A DNA stretch of 64,000 nucleotides, from positions 2,852,001 to 2,916,000 of the forward strand of contig NZ_CP044532.1 of assembly GCF_026427775.1 (NCBI RefSeq), in the 5' to 3' direction. Positions within the stretch are counted from its first letter, which is position 1, and every line of letters starts with the position of its first letter. Shown here one piece after another: positions 46,601-55,363 of the stretch. Under the pieces are notes generated by a model that searched no databases, was not told the DNA's origin, and saw only the letters and a list, made by a program, of their open reading frames with translations. The position numbers and the translations under genes are program-made. The stretch is from Arthrobacter sp. CDRTa11 (lineage in GTDB: Bacteria; Actinomycetota; Actinomycetes; Actinomycetales; Micrococcaceae).

Positions 46601-48035
46601 TATAGTCCTTCAGGAAAACGCCATACTGGTCCTCGCCTTTTTCGCCCATCACAATGGGATCGTAGACGCGCGCGGCTCCGTCAACGAGGTCCAGCGGGGC
46701 GTGGAAGCCTTCCTCCATCAGCCGGACCTTGGTGACGTGGGGGCGCTCGTCGGTGATCCAGCCCGTGTCCACCGCGGTCATCAGGATGCCGTCGGATTCC
46801 AGCATTTCCTGCGCGCTGGTCCGGGTCATCATGTTCAGCGCCGCCTTGGCCATGTTGGTGTGCGGATGCCCGGGCCCCTTGTAGGCGCGCGAGAACTGGC
46901 CTTCCATGGCGGAGACGTTGACGATGTACTTCCGGTGCGCGGTGGATCGCTTCATGGCCGGACGCAGCCGGCTGACCAACAGGAAGGGTGCCGTGACGTT
47001 GCAGAGCTGAACTTCCAGCATTTCCAGGGGGTCTACCTCGTCCACCACCTGGGTCCAGCTGTTGATGGCGCCAAGGTCGGGGACGAGTCCACCGGCGTCG
47101 ATGGCGGTTCCGGACGCAATCCGCTCCAGAGATGCGGAGCCGGTGGACAATGCCAGGGACGTGATGGCATCTCCAGCCAGTACCGGGTGCTCGGTGACGC
47201 TGCTGGCCAGCGCGAGGGGGTGCTTGTCATGGGCATGCCCAAACGTCACCAGTTCCGGCCCGCCGCTGCCAGGCTCCAGCGCTGCCGGAAGCGGCTCGTC
47301 CTCGGCATCCACCAGCGGCTTATAGGCGTTGCCGGAGCGGCGAACGGTCTGGGCAGCGTTGTTGATGATGATGTCCAGGGGGCCGGCAGCGTCGATCGAG
47401 TCGGTCAGGGCCATCACCTGGGAGGGGTCGCGGAGGTCGATGCCAACGATCCGAAGCCGGTGCAGCCATTCGGCGCTGTCTTCCATGGCGGCGAACCGGC
47501 GGGCAGCATCCTTGGGGAAACGGGTGGTGATGGTGGTATGCGCACCGTCCCGCAACAGGCGCAGGGCGATGTACATGCCGATTTTTGCCCGTCCGCCGGT
47601 CAGGAGGGCGCGCCGGCCCGTGAGGTCGGTGCGGGCGTCACGCTTGGTGTGGCTGAACGCCGCGCACTCGGGGCAGAGCTGGTGGTAGAACGCATCCACC
47701 TGGGTGTAGTGCTGCTTGCAGATGTAGCACGGGCGTGAACGGATGAGGTGGCCGGCAACCTTACCGGTGGCAGACGTCTCCAGCTTGTTTCCGCGGGTTT
47801 CGTCGTCGATCCGGTCCGGAGCCGCGGTTGCCGTCTGTGCCAGCACCGCCCGGTCGGCTTCGGAAATCAGGTCGCGCTTGGTGACCCGGCGGTGCCGCTT
47901 GACGGCCTTGAACATCTTCCCGGTGGCACGGCGCACGGAGACGAAGTCCGGATGTTCCTCGTCGTAGACGTGAATGCTGTTCAAGACCTTGAGGCAGGCC
48001 TGGATTTCCTCAGGCGTTAAATCGGGGGAGCTCAT
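46584..48035 (-). CDS. SDR-like protein with N-terminal zinc-ribbon region and no catalytic Tyr
   Basis: The 483-residue protein is almost twice normal SDR length. The first 130 residues include a basic helical part (MFKAVKRHRRVTKRDLISEA) and a zinc-ribbon-like RPCYICKQHYTQ followed by HQLCPECAAF. The Rossmann domain starts with LTGGRAKIGMYIALRLL near residue 143 and keeps INNAAQT near residue 225 and the serine in NVSAMEGQF. Where Tyr-x3-Lys is expected it reads TNMAK, with Thr393 for Tyr. Classic dehydrogenase chemistry is therefore doubtful. The gene seems to stand alone. Confidence 0.85.
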   Translation of the reverse strand: MSSPDLTPEEIQACLKVLNSIHVYDEEHPDFVSVRRATGKMFKAVKRHRRVTKRDLISEADRAVLAQTATAAPDRIDDETRGNKLETSATGKVAGHLIRSRPCYICKQHYTQVDAFYHQLCPECAAFSHTKRDARTDLTGRRALLTGGRAKIGMYIALRLLRDGAHTTITTRFPKDAARRFAAMEDSAEWLHRLRIVGIDLRDPSQVMALTDSIDAAGPLDIIINNAAQTVRRSGNAYKPLVDAEDEPLPAALEPGSGGPELVTFGHAHDKHPLALASSVTEHPVLAGDAITSLALSTGSASLERIASGTAIDAGGLVPDLGAINSWTQVVDEVDPLEMLEVQLCNVTAPFLLVSRLRPAMKRSTAHRKYIVNVSAMEGQFSRAYKGPGHPHTNMAKAALNMMTRTSAQEMLESDGILMTAVDTGWITDERPHVTKVRLMEEGFHAPLDLVDGAARVYDPIVMGEKGEDQYGVFLKDYKPSPW

Positions 48036-48137
48036 TGTACCGATTTTACAGCCTGAAGAACGCCAGCCCGGCCGACGCCCGTCAGGTGCCGGCCCGGGAC
48101 GGCCCGGCCACGAATGAATGGGTCAGGAACGCCGGGG

Positions 48138-49547
48138 TCAGGAACGGCGGGCGCCGGGCGAAACCTCCGCTGCCGTTTTTGCGTGGATCTCCGCGGTCTG
48201 GTCCACGGATTCCCGCAGGTCAGGATAGTTGGCGGTGGCAGCCTTGACGGCGTTGGGAACCAGGTGCAGGTTCCGGGCCGAGAGGGCAAGCTCTTCCTCG
48301 CCAGGTTCCGGCACCTGCTGGCCCTTGGCCAGCACGGTGATTCCTGATTCGGTCACCTTGAAGCCCCTGGCGCGGTCAAGCTCCGGATCCAGCCCAATCG
48401 CAGCACCGGCCGGGATCTTGACGTATTTGTCGATGATGGCCCGGTTGATCACGGCGCCCTCGCCGACGTTTACCTTGTCCATCAGCACCGAGTCGATCAC
48501 GCGACTTCTGGTTCCCACAAAGACGTCGTTGGAAAGCACTGAGCCCTCCACCACGCCGCCGGAAATGACCACGCCGTTGGAAACGATCGAATCCAGCGCC
48601 GTTCCGACCGTGTTTTTCTGCCCGCGGACGAACTTTGCCGGCGGGGAAATGGTCTGCCGGGTGTAGATGGGCCACTCGGAGTTGTACAGGTTGAAGACCG
48701 GAAGGGGGGAGATGAGGTCCATGTGGGCGTCATAGAAGGAGTCGATGGTGCCGACGTCGCGCCAGTAAGTGCGGTCACGCTCGGTGGAACCGGGGATGTC
48801 GTTGAGGGTGAAGTCGTAGACTCCTGCGTCACCCTGGTTAACGAAGTAGGGGATGATGTCCCCGCCCATGTCGTGCTTGGTGTCCAGGCGTTCGGCGTCA
48901 ACGTGGAGTGCTTCCACCAGGGCGTCGGCGTCGAAGACGTAGTTGCCCATCGATGCCAGGAACTGTGTGGGGTCGGCGGCGAGTCCCGGTGTGGTGGCGG
49001 GTTTCTCCACAAAAGCGGCGATCTTTTGCGGGTTTTCCTGGTCCACTTCGATCACACCGAACTGGTCGGCCATGCTCAAGGGCTGGCGCACCGCGGCAAC
49101 GGTGGCCTTGGCGCCGCTCTTGACGTGCTGGTCAACCATCTGGGCGAAGTCCATGCGGTAGACGTGGTCTGCGCCGACCACCACCACGATGTCGGGATTG
49201 GCGTCGTGGATCAGGTTCAGGGACTGGTAGATGGCGTTGGCGCTGCCCAGGAACCAGCTCTTGCCTACACGCTGTTGGGCCGGGACGGATGCCACGTAGT
49301 TGCCCAGTTGGGTGGACATCCGCCAGGTCTCGGATATATGTCGGTCAAGGCTGTGCGATTTGTACTGGGTGAGCACAACGATCTGCAGGTAGCGCGAATT
49401 CACCAGGTTGGACAGGGCAAAGTCGATCAGGCGGTAGCTGCCGGCAAAGGGCACAGCAGGTTTTGCCCGGTCTGCCGTCAGTGGCATGAGCCGGTTTCCC
49501 TCGCCGCCAGCGAGGACAATGGCCAGGACTTTTTTGTTCAACGGCAT
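48138..49547 (-). CDS. glgC: Glucose-1-phosphate adenylyltransferase
   Basis: Makes ADP-glucose for glycogen synthesis. The 469-residue protein has the nucleotidyltransferase signature [20 protein letters not shown] at residues 11-30, [13 protein letters not shown] near residue 125, FVEKP near residue 175, and a C-terminal left-handed beta-helix with hexapeptide repeats ([20 protein letters not shown]). Divergent from glgA with 99 bases between starts, so the two may share a control region. Confidence 0.95.
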   Translation of the reverse strand: MPLNKKVLAIVLAGGEGNRLMPLTADRAKPAVPFAGSYRLIDFALSNLVNSRYLQIVVLTQYKSHSLDRHISETWRMSTQLGNYVASVPAQQRVGKSWFLGSANAIYQSLNLIHDANPDIVVVVGADHVYRMDFAQMVDQHVKSGAKATVAAVRQPLSMADQFGVIEVDQENPQKIAAFVEKPATTPGLAADPTQFLASMGNYVFDADALVEALHVDAERLDTKHDMGGDIIPYFVNQGDAGVYDFTLNDIPGSTERDRTYWRDVGTIDSFYDAHMDLISPLPVFNLYNSEWPIYTRQTISPPAKFVRGQKNTVGTALDSIVSNGVVISGGVVEGSVLSNDVFVGTRSRVIDSVLMDKVNVGEGAVINRAIIDKYVKIPAGAAIGLDPELDRARGFKVTESGITVLAKGQQVPEPGEEELALSARNLHLVPNAVKAATANYPDLRESVDQTAEIHAKTAAEVSPGARRS

Positions 49548-49646
49548 GTGGTGACTCCTGTACGCCTTCGTAACTCCCCAAACAGTCCGGCATGCCCGGA
49601 CTCCTTCACACTAGAACAGATACGCGGGAAGGACTACCTTGGAACG

Positions 49647-50843
49647 GTGCGAATAGACATTGTGACTAAAGAGTTCCCGCCGGAGATCTACGGTGGCGCC
49701 GGAGTCCACGTGGCCGAATTGAGCAGGGTGCTGAGTAAGCACGTTGACCTGCAGGTTCGTGCTTTCGGGGCGCCCCGCGATGCCGACTACCACGGTGCCG
49801 GGGTGACATCCTATACCGTGCCCGAGGACCTTGGATCCGCTAACGCAGCGGTCCAGACGCTCGGGGTGGATCTGCGGATCGTTCCCGACATCGAGGGCGC
49901 AGACGTCGTCCATTCCCACACCTGGTACGCCAACATGGCAGGGCATCTGGCGTCCCTGCTGCATGGCATCCCGCATGTGCTCAGCGCGCACAGCCTTGAA
50001 CCCTTGAGGCCGTGGAAGGCTGAGCAGCTCGGCGGCGGTTACGCACTGTCTTCCTGGGTGGAAAAGACCGCCTATGAGGCCGCTGCAGCCATCATCGCCG
50101 TTTCCGAAGGCATGCGCCAGGACATCCTGCGCAGCTACCCGGATGTTGACCCTGCCAAGGTGCGTGTGGTCCACAACGGCATCGACGTCGACCAGTGGCA
50201 CCGTGATGAAGGCGAAGACGCCGTTCGCGCCCTGGGCATCGATCCTGAGAAGCCCAGCGTGGTCTTTGTGGGGCGCAACACCCGCCAAAAGGGCGTGCCG
50301 TACCTGCTGCGCGCCGCGGCCAAGCTTCCGGCCGATGTTCAGCTGGTGCTGTGCCTCGGGGCGGCGGATACCCCTGAACTCGCCGCCGAGACGGCGCGCC
50401 TGATTGAGGAGCTCCAGAGCCAGCGGACAGGTGTGGTCCTCATCGAGCGGATGCTGCCGCGCAAGGAGCTCATCCAGGTTCTGAGCCATGCCACCGCCTT
50501 TGCCTGCCCCTCGATCTATGAACCCCTGGGCATCGTGAACCTTGAGGCGATGGCCTGCGGGGCCGCTGTTGTAGCCAGCGCCACGGGAGGGATCCCGGAG
50601 GTGGTCAAGCACGGCGAAACTGGCCTGCTGGTTGACATCGAACAGGTCACCGATGGCACGGGCACACCCTTGGATCCGGAGAAGTTCGTCACGGAATTCG
50701 CCGCAGCACTCATTGAGGTTGTGTCCGATCCCGAGCGTGCCCGGGCCATGGGACAGGCCGGCCGCCGCCGTGCCGAAGAGCATTTCTCCTGGGAGTCCAT
50801 CACCGAAACAACCCTTGAGGTATACCGTTCAGTCCTGAACTGA
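49647..50843 (+). CDS. glgA: Glycogen synthase / ADP-glucose glucosyltransferase (GT4)
   Basis: GT-B fold glycosyltransferase of 398 residues using ADP-glucose from GlgC. It shows VTKEFPPEIYGGAGVHVAEL at the N-terminus (acceptor loop), NGIDVDQW near residue 177, VFVGRNTRQKGVPYLL near residue 205 and the EPLGIVNLEAMACG retaining-GT motif near residue 290. The start is GTG 49647; a much longer frame reaching back to 48723 is only the antisense of glgC. Actinobacterial members of this group can also make maltose 1-phosphate (GlgM), which cannot be excluded. Confidence 0.92.
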   Translation: MRIDIVTKEFPPEIYGGAGVHVAELSRVLSKHVDLQVRAFGAPRDADYHGAGVTSYTVPEDLGSANAAVQTLGVDLRIVPDIEGADVVHSHTWYANMAGHLASLLHGIPHVLSAHSLEPLRPWKAEQLGGGYALSSWVEKTAYEAAAAIIAVSEGMRQDILRSYPDVDPAKVRVVHNGIDVDQWHRDEGEDAVRALGIDPEKPSVVFVGRNTRQKGVPYLLRAAAKLPADVQLVLCLGAADTPELAAETARLIEELQSQRTGVVLIERMLPRKELIQVLSHATAFACPSIYEPLGIVNLEAMACGAAVVASATGGIPEVVKHGETGLLVDIEQVTDGTGTPLDPEKFVTEFAAALIEVVSDPERARAMGQAGRRRAEEHFSWESITETTLEVYRSVLN

Positions 50844-50913
50844 CACCCCTGATCCGCGGCCGGTTTGGGGCCGCAGCCTCTTGACCCCGTTCAGCAGGAC
50901 TAACCCGGTCATC

Positions 50914-50959
50914 ACGACGGCGCCGCTCCCTTCAGTGGGGAGCGGCGCCGTCGTTTTTT
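50914..50959 (+). terminator. Strong hairpin terminator after glgA
   Basis: ACGACGGCGCCGCTCCC (50914-50930) pairs fully with 50938-50954, a 17-base stem, and is followed directly by a run of T. Confidence 0.92.
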
Positions 50960-50983
50960 GCTGGACCGTCGTTTTTTGCTGGA
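50948..50983. repeat. Tandem 18-base duplication of the glgA terminator tail
   Basis: CCGTCGTTTTTTGCTGGA occurs twice without a break (50948-50965 and 50966-50983). The first copy holds the end of the terminator stem and its T-tract, so the T-tract is doubled. Confidence 0.9.
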
Positions 50984-50992
50984 CAGGGGCAG

Positions 50993-53119
50993 TCAGGCTC
51001 CGGACTGGCCCCTGGCTGCCCCGGAGGTGCGGGCAAGCAGCACTTTCTCGTCCACCGGGGCCTGGCCGCTGGCCCGTTGGCTCCTGAAATACGCGCGAGC
51101 CTCATCCTGCCGGGTCTTTTCTGCACCGGTGGCGACCGCCGCGCGGATGTGGTCCTGGCTGTAGCCGAACGCCTCCACAAGATCGAGGGCGTGTGGACGG
51201 ATCTTCACCAGGAGCCGGTTGATGTACTCGCCCACGGTGCGCCCGCGCTGCATGGACAGCCTGCCGTTCATGAGGTACCAGGCCAGGTTCTTCTCAATCA
51301 GGGAAAGTCCAAAGAGGTCACGCAACCACGTCAGCACTGTCTTGGTGCCCGGATCCGCGATGTCCTTCAGCGCCTCCGTGAAGGCCTCCCACTGCAGCAG
51401 CTCAGCGTGGGCCTGCGCGGCCTCGATCAGCTCGTTCTGGTGCTTGTTGAAGAGTGCGGCCCCTTTGTCGTGGGGCAGCCGGTTGGCTCCGTTGAGGGCG
51501 GCACCCACGTCCGCCACCATCGTCTGGACCCGGTCCGTCAGCAGGGCCCGCTGGCCTTCTTCGTCCCTCAAGGCGAGGGCGGCCTTTTGCACTGATCCCG
51601 TATCGGCCACAAACTGGGCCACCTGCCGCAGCCCGGTGCGGTGGAGGGCCACGCCCGTCGCCTGGCCCACAACGTAGCGGGCCAGGACGCCAAAATCCAC
51701 ATTCCTGAACTCTTTGGCGTAGTCGGCCAGGAGCCGCTTGGCCACGAGCTGAAGCAGCACCGTGTTGTCACCTTCGAACGTGGCATAGACGTCCAGGTCC
51801 GCCCGCAGGGAAGCGAAGCGGTTTTCGATCAGGAAGCCTGCGCCGCCGCAGGCTTCGCGGCACTCCTGCAGTGTATCGAGGGCATGCCAGGTGCTGAGCG
51901 GCTTCAGGGCCGCAGCAAGGGTTTCAAGATCCTGCCGGTCTTCGTCGGTGTCGTGGGCGCCGGAAAACACGTCGTCGAACTTCTGGAGCAGCTGCTCATG
52001 GGCAAAGCCCGCGGCGTAGGTGGTGGCCAGCCGCGTGAAGAGCCGGCGCTGGTGCCGCTGGTAGTCGAGAAGTACTTCCTCCTCCGTGTGGGACGAGGCG
52101 TTGAACTGGCGCCGTTCCGTGGCGTAGCGGATGGCAGCGGTGAGGGCGATCTTGGACGCGGCCACTGCCGCACCATCAAGTGACACCCGTCCCTGGACCA
52201 GGGTCCCCAGCATCGTGAAGAAACGGCGGCCGGGGCTGGCAATGGGCGAGCTGTAGGTGCCGTCAACATCCACATTGCCGTACCGGTTGAGAAGATTGGA
52301 CCGCGGGATGCGGACGTTGGTGAAATGCAGCCGGCCGTTGTCGATGCCGTTAAGGCCGCCCTTCACGCCGTCGTCCTCGCCGCCGATGCCGGGCAGGAAC
52401 TCTTTGGTCTGAGGATCGCGCAGGTCCACGTAGAAGGCATGCACTCCGTGGTTGACACCTTGGGTGACCAGCTGCGCAAAGACCACTGCGCCGAGTCCAT
52501 CGATGGCAGCGTTGCCGATGTAGTCCTTCCATGCGGCACGGAACGGCGTATGGACCACGAATTCCTGGGTTCCGGGGTGGTACGTGGCTGTTGTGGCAAT
52601 GCTGGCGACGTCGGAGCCGTGGCCTGTTTCCGTCATTGCAAAGCAGCCGGGAATATCAAGATTCATGATTCCCGGGAGCCACTTGGCATGGTGTTCCTCA
52701 GTGCCAAGGTGCATCACCGCCGAACCAAAAAGGCCCCATTGGACGCCGGCTTTGATCTGCAGGGACGGATCAGCGGTCACCAGCTCCTCGAAGCCCGCGA
52801 TGTTGCCCCCATGGTCGTCAGAGCCGCCCAGCGCTGTGGGAAAGGCACGGTGAACGGCTTCATTCTCCACGAGGTACTTCAACTGGCCGAACGTTCGGAT
52901 CCGATGTTCGGTGTGGGGCAGGCCCTCGGTCTTGTGCAGCTCCGGACGGGCGGCCAGGTCCCGCGCCTGCAGACGGATCTCAGCCCATCGGCCCAGGAGC
53001 AGCCGGCCAAGGCCTGCAACGTCCACGGCTGGCTGTCCTTGAGCCGGCTTACCGTCCCCCGGGGTGGCGGCGGCAGGCCGGGATCCCCTGCCGGCGGGTC
53101 GGTCCACTAGTTCGGTCAT
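50993..53119 (-). CDS. Acyl-CoA dehydrogenase/oxidase family flavoprotein
   Basis: Catalyses the first oxidation of acyl-CoA in beta-oxidation. With ATG 53119 and an AAGGA seven bases upstream the protein has 708 residues, the length of the acyl-CoA oxidase-like class. It shows CFAMTETGHGSDVASI near residue 165, GRVSLDGAAVAASKIAL near residue 310, and ECREACGGAGFLIENR near residue 430, where the catalytic-base region lies. The frame reaches back to 53212 but those residues look untranslated. The gene follows tetR on the same strand and likely serves the FadI/FabG/MaoC genes on the other side. Confidence 0.9.
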   Translation of the reverse strand: MTELVDRPAGRGSRPAAATPGDGKPAQGQPAVDVAGLGRLLLGRWAEIRLQARDLAARPELHKTEGLPHTEHRIRTFGQLKYLVENEAVHRAFPTALGGSDDHGGNIAGFEELVTADPSLQIKAGVQWGLFGSAVMHLGTEEHHAKWLPGIMNLDIPGCFAMTETGHGSDVASIATTATYHPGTQEFVVHTPFRAAWKDYIGNAAIDGLGAVVFAQLVTQGVNHGVHAFYVDLRDPQTKEFLPGIGGEDDGVKGGLNGIDNGRLHFTNVRIPRSNLLNRYGNVDVDGTYSSPIASPGRRFFTMLGTLVQGRVSLDGAAVAASKIALTAAIRYATERRQFNASSHTEEEVLLDYQRHQRRLFTRLATTYAAGFAHEQLLQKFDDVFSGAHDTDEDRQDLETLAAALKPLSTWHALDTLQECREACGGAGFLIENRFASLRADLDVYATFEGDNTVLLQLVAKRLLADYAKEFRNVDFGVLARYVVGQATGVALHRTGLRQVAQFVADTGSVQKAALALRDEEGQRALLTDRVQTMVADVGAALNGANRLPHDKGAALFNKHQNELIEAAQAHAELLQWEAFTEALKDIADPGTKTVLTWLRDLFGLSLIEKNLAWYLMNGRLSMQRGRTVGEYINRLLVKIRPHALDLVEAFGYSQDHIRAAVATGAEKTRQDEARAYFRSQRASGQAPVDEKVLLARTSGAARGQSGA

Positions 53120-53233
53120 GTCAATGTCCTTCGTTGGTTCTGACAGATGGGTTCTGATGAAAGGTTTGGCCGGTTGGTCCGGACGGATGGGGGTTGCACG
53201 CCGCGGCGTCACAGTCTGCCTTCCGGCAAGGTC

Positions 53234-53926
53234 CTACGGTGATTTTGACTGGTCCAGCTCCGGCGCGATCCCCACACACAGCCAGGCGGTGATCTGGCGT
53301 GCCATGGCTTCCTGGTCCGGCTTGGAGTCTGAAGCCGGTGTGCTCAACCATTGCTCACCGGCATTGCGGACAAGCCCAATGGCAGCCATGGGCCAATATC
53401 CGATCACGGCTTCCTTGCCGTCCCCAAGATGCGTCCGCATCGGAGTGGCGATCATTTCTCCGATGGACTCGAAGAAGTGGCCCAGCGCGCCTGAGATTGC
53501 CGCTGCATTTTGCGAAGTGTCTGCGTCAGCGGGGGAGTAACGGGTCACGAAGCTGTAGACATTCGGGCTTGTCTCAGCCATCTGGAGATAGGCGGAAACC
53601 ATGGCGAACAGGCCCTGGCGCGGGGTCTGGGCACTCTGGGCAGCTTCCCGGATCCGCTGCTGCATCTGGCTCAGGACCACTTCGCCCACGGCCTGCTGAA
53701 GGCCCGCCTTATCCCCGAAGTAGCGATAAAAGACTGACTTGGACGTTCCTGCGGCTGCCGCAATTTCCTCCATGGAAGCGTCGCTTCCCAGCGCATGCAC
53801 AGCCCGCCGCGCAGACTTGATGAGTTCACGGCGGCGGTCCTCGCGGTGGGTCTGCCAACGGGCCGAACGGCCGTCGGCACTGCCAGCGGCAAAGGCCGGA
53901 GGGGACACGGGTAGGAGCTTGTTCAC
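53234..53926 (-). CDS. TetR family transcriptional regulator
   Basis: Repressor of 230 residues. The N-terminal helix-turn-helix lies near residues 52-72 (SMEEIAAAAGTSKSVFYRYFGDK). The C-terminal domain resembles regulators of fatty-acid degradation. GTG 53926 lies at the edge of a large inverted repeat, so the protein probably represses itself and the divergent thiolase operon. A long-chain acyl-CoA is a reasonable inducer given the neighbours, but this is inference. Confidence 0.9.
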   Translation of the reverse strand: MNKLLPVSPPAFAAGSADGRSARWQTHREDRRRELIKSARRAVHALGSDASMEEIAAAAGTSKSVFYRYFGDKAGLQQAVGEVVLSQMQQRIREAAQSAQTPRQGLFAMVSAYLQMAETSPNVYSFVTRYSPADADTSQNAAAISGALGHFFESIGEMIATPMRTHLGDGKEAVIGYWPMAAIGLVRNAGEQWLSTPASDSKPDQEAMARQITAWLCVGIAPELDQSKSP

Positions 53927-53958
53927 GATACTCAGCGTATCAGGTACGCTGAGTATCG
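53926..53958. promoter_or_regulatory. 33-base inverted repeat operator between tetR and the thiolase gene
   Basis: CGATACTCAGCGTA (53926-53939) pairs exactly with 53945-53958 across a five-base centre, giving 14-base arms. It fills most of the 59-base divergent gap, covering the tetR start region and lying 28 bases before the thiolase ATG. Size and symmetry suit a TetR-dimer site. Confidence 0.85.
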
Positions 53959-53985
53959 GTAACCGACAACCAGAGGAGTCATCTC

Positions 53986-55353
53986 ATGTCCGTCGATGGA
54001 CAATCCGCAACCGGACCACAGGATTTCAGCACCCCGGCCTCCCCTGGAGCCGGCGTGACCCTTCGCGATGCCGTCATCGTGGGCGGCAACAGAATTCCGT
54101 TTGCCCGATCGGGAGGCGCCTACACCAAGTCCTCGAACCAGGACATGCTGACGGCCGCGCTGGAGGGTCTCATCGCCAGGTTCGGCCTCCAGGATGAGCG
54201 GATTGGCGAAGTCGCCGCCGGAGCCGTCCTGAAGCACTCCAGGGACTTCAACCTGACCCGCGAGGCTGTCCTCGGCTCCTCATTGTCTGCTGAAACGCCT
54301 GCCTACGACGTGCAGCAGGCCTGCGCAACCGGCCTGGAAACCGTCCTGGGCCTCGCCAACAAAATCAAGCTTGGCCAGATTGATTCCGCCATTGCCGGTG
54401 GCGTGGATTCTGCGTCAGACGCGCCCATTGCGGTCAGCGAGGGGTTGCGGGCCGTTCTCCTGGACCTCAGCCGCGCCAAGACCCTGCCGCAGCGCCTCCA
54501 AGCTTTTAGCCGGCTTCGCCCCAAGGACCTGGCCCCGGACGCGCCAAGCACCGGCGAACCCCGCACCGGCCTGTCAATGGGGGAACACCAGGCGCTGACG
54601 ACAGCGCAGTGGAACATCACACGCGAGGCACAGGACGAGATCGCGCTGAACAGCCACCGCAACCTGGCGGCTGCCTACGGAGCCGGATTCTTTGACGACC
54701 TCCTGACCCCGTACCGGGGGCTGGCGCGGGATTCGAATCTGCGGCCGGATACGACGCTGGAGAAGCTGGCATCGCTGAAGCCTGTTTTCGGAAAGAACCT
54801 GGGTGCAGAAGCCACCATGACGGCGGGTAATTCCACCCCGTTGACGGACGGCGCATCGACTGTCCTGCTGGCATCTGCAGAATGGGCAGACGCCCATGAC
54901 CTGCCCAAGCTGGCGAAGGTAGTGGACGGTGAAGCTGCCGCTGTGGATTTTGTCCACGGCAAGGACGGGCTCCTCATGGCTCCCGCCTTCGCCGTCCCGC
55001 GCCTGCTGGCACGCCGCGGACTGACCCTTGATGATTTTGATTTCTTTGAAATCCACGAAGCCTTTGCCGGTACCGTCCTCAGCACGCTTGCGGCGTGGGA
55101 GGACGAGGAGTTCGGCAAAACCAGGCTTGGGCTCGACGGGGCGTTTGGCAGTGTCGACCGCAGCAAACTCAACGTCAACGGGTCCTCGCTCGCCGTTGGA
55201 CACCCCTTTGCCGCTACGGGCGGCCGCATCGCTGCCTCGCTCGCAAAGATGCTGCACGAGAAAGGGACGGTAAACGGCCGGCCTGCCCGCGGGCTCATCT
55301 CGGTCTGCGCCGCCGGCGGCCAGGGCGTCGTTGCCATTCTCGAAGCGCTGTAA
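53986..55353 (+). CDS. Acetyl-CoA C-acyltransferase (FadI-like thiolase)
   Basis: Final thiolytic step of beta-oxidation. The 455-residue protein has the nucleophile in YDVQQACATGLE near residue 107, the EIHEAF motif near residue 353, the catalytic histidine in LAVGHPFAATGGR near residue 405, and the second cysteine in ISVCAAGGQG near residue 441. All catalytic residues are present, unlike the thiolase at 19096. ATG 53986 follows AGAGGAG. First gene of a rightward operon with a FabG-like reductase and a MaoC hydratase. Confidence 0.95.
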   Translation: MSVDGQSATGPQDFSTPASPGAGVTLRDAVIVGGNRIPFARSGGAYTKSSNQDMLTAALEGLIARFGLQDERIGEVAAGAVLKHSRDFNLTREAVLGSSLSAETPAYDVQQACATGLETVLGLANKIKLGQIDSAIAGGVDSASDAPIAVSEGLRAVLLDLSRAKTLPQRLQAFSRLRPKDLAPDAPSTGEPRTGLSMGEHQALTTAQWNITREAQDEIALNSHRNLAAAYGAGFFDDLLTPYRGLARDSNLRPDTTLEKLASLKPVFGKNLGAEATMTAGNSTPLTDGASTVLLASAEWADAHDLPKLAKVVDGEAAAVDFVHGKDGLLMAPAFAVPRLLARRGLTLDDFDFFEIHEAFAGTVLSTLAAWEDEEFGKTRLGLDGAFGSVDRSKLNVNGSSLAVGHPFAATGGRIAASLAKMLHEKGTVNGRPARGLISVCAAGGQGVVAILEAL

Positions 55354-55363
55354 GGAGCATCGG

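Noticed and set aside
48723..49646. Long N-terminal extension of glgA
   Set aside because: The extra 308 residues are the antisense of glgC; the GT4 fold starts at GTG 49647.
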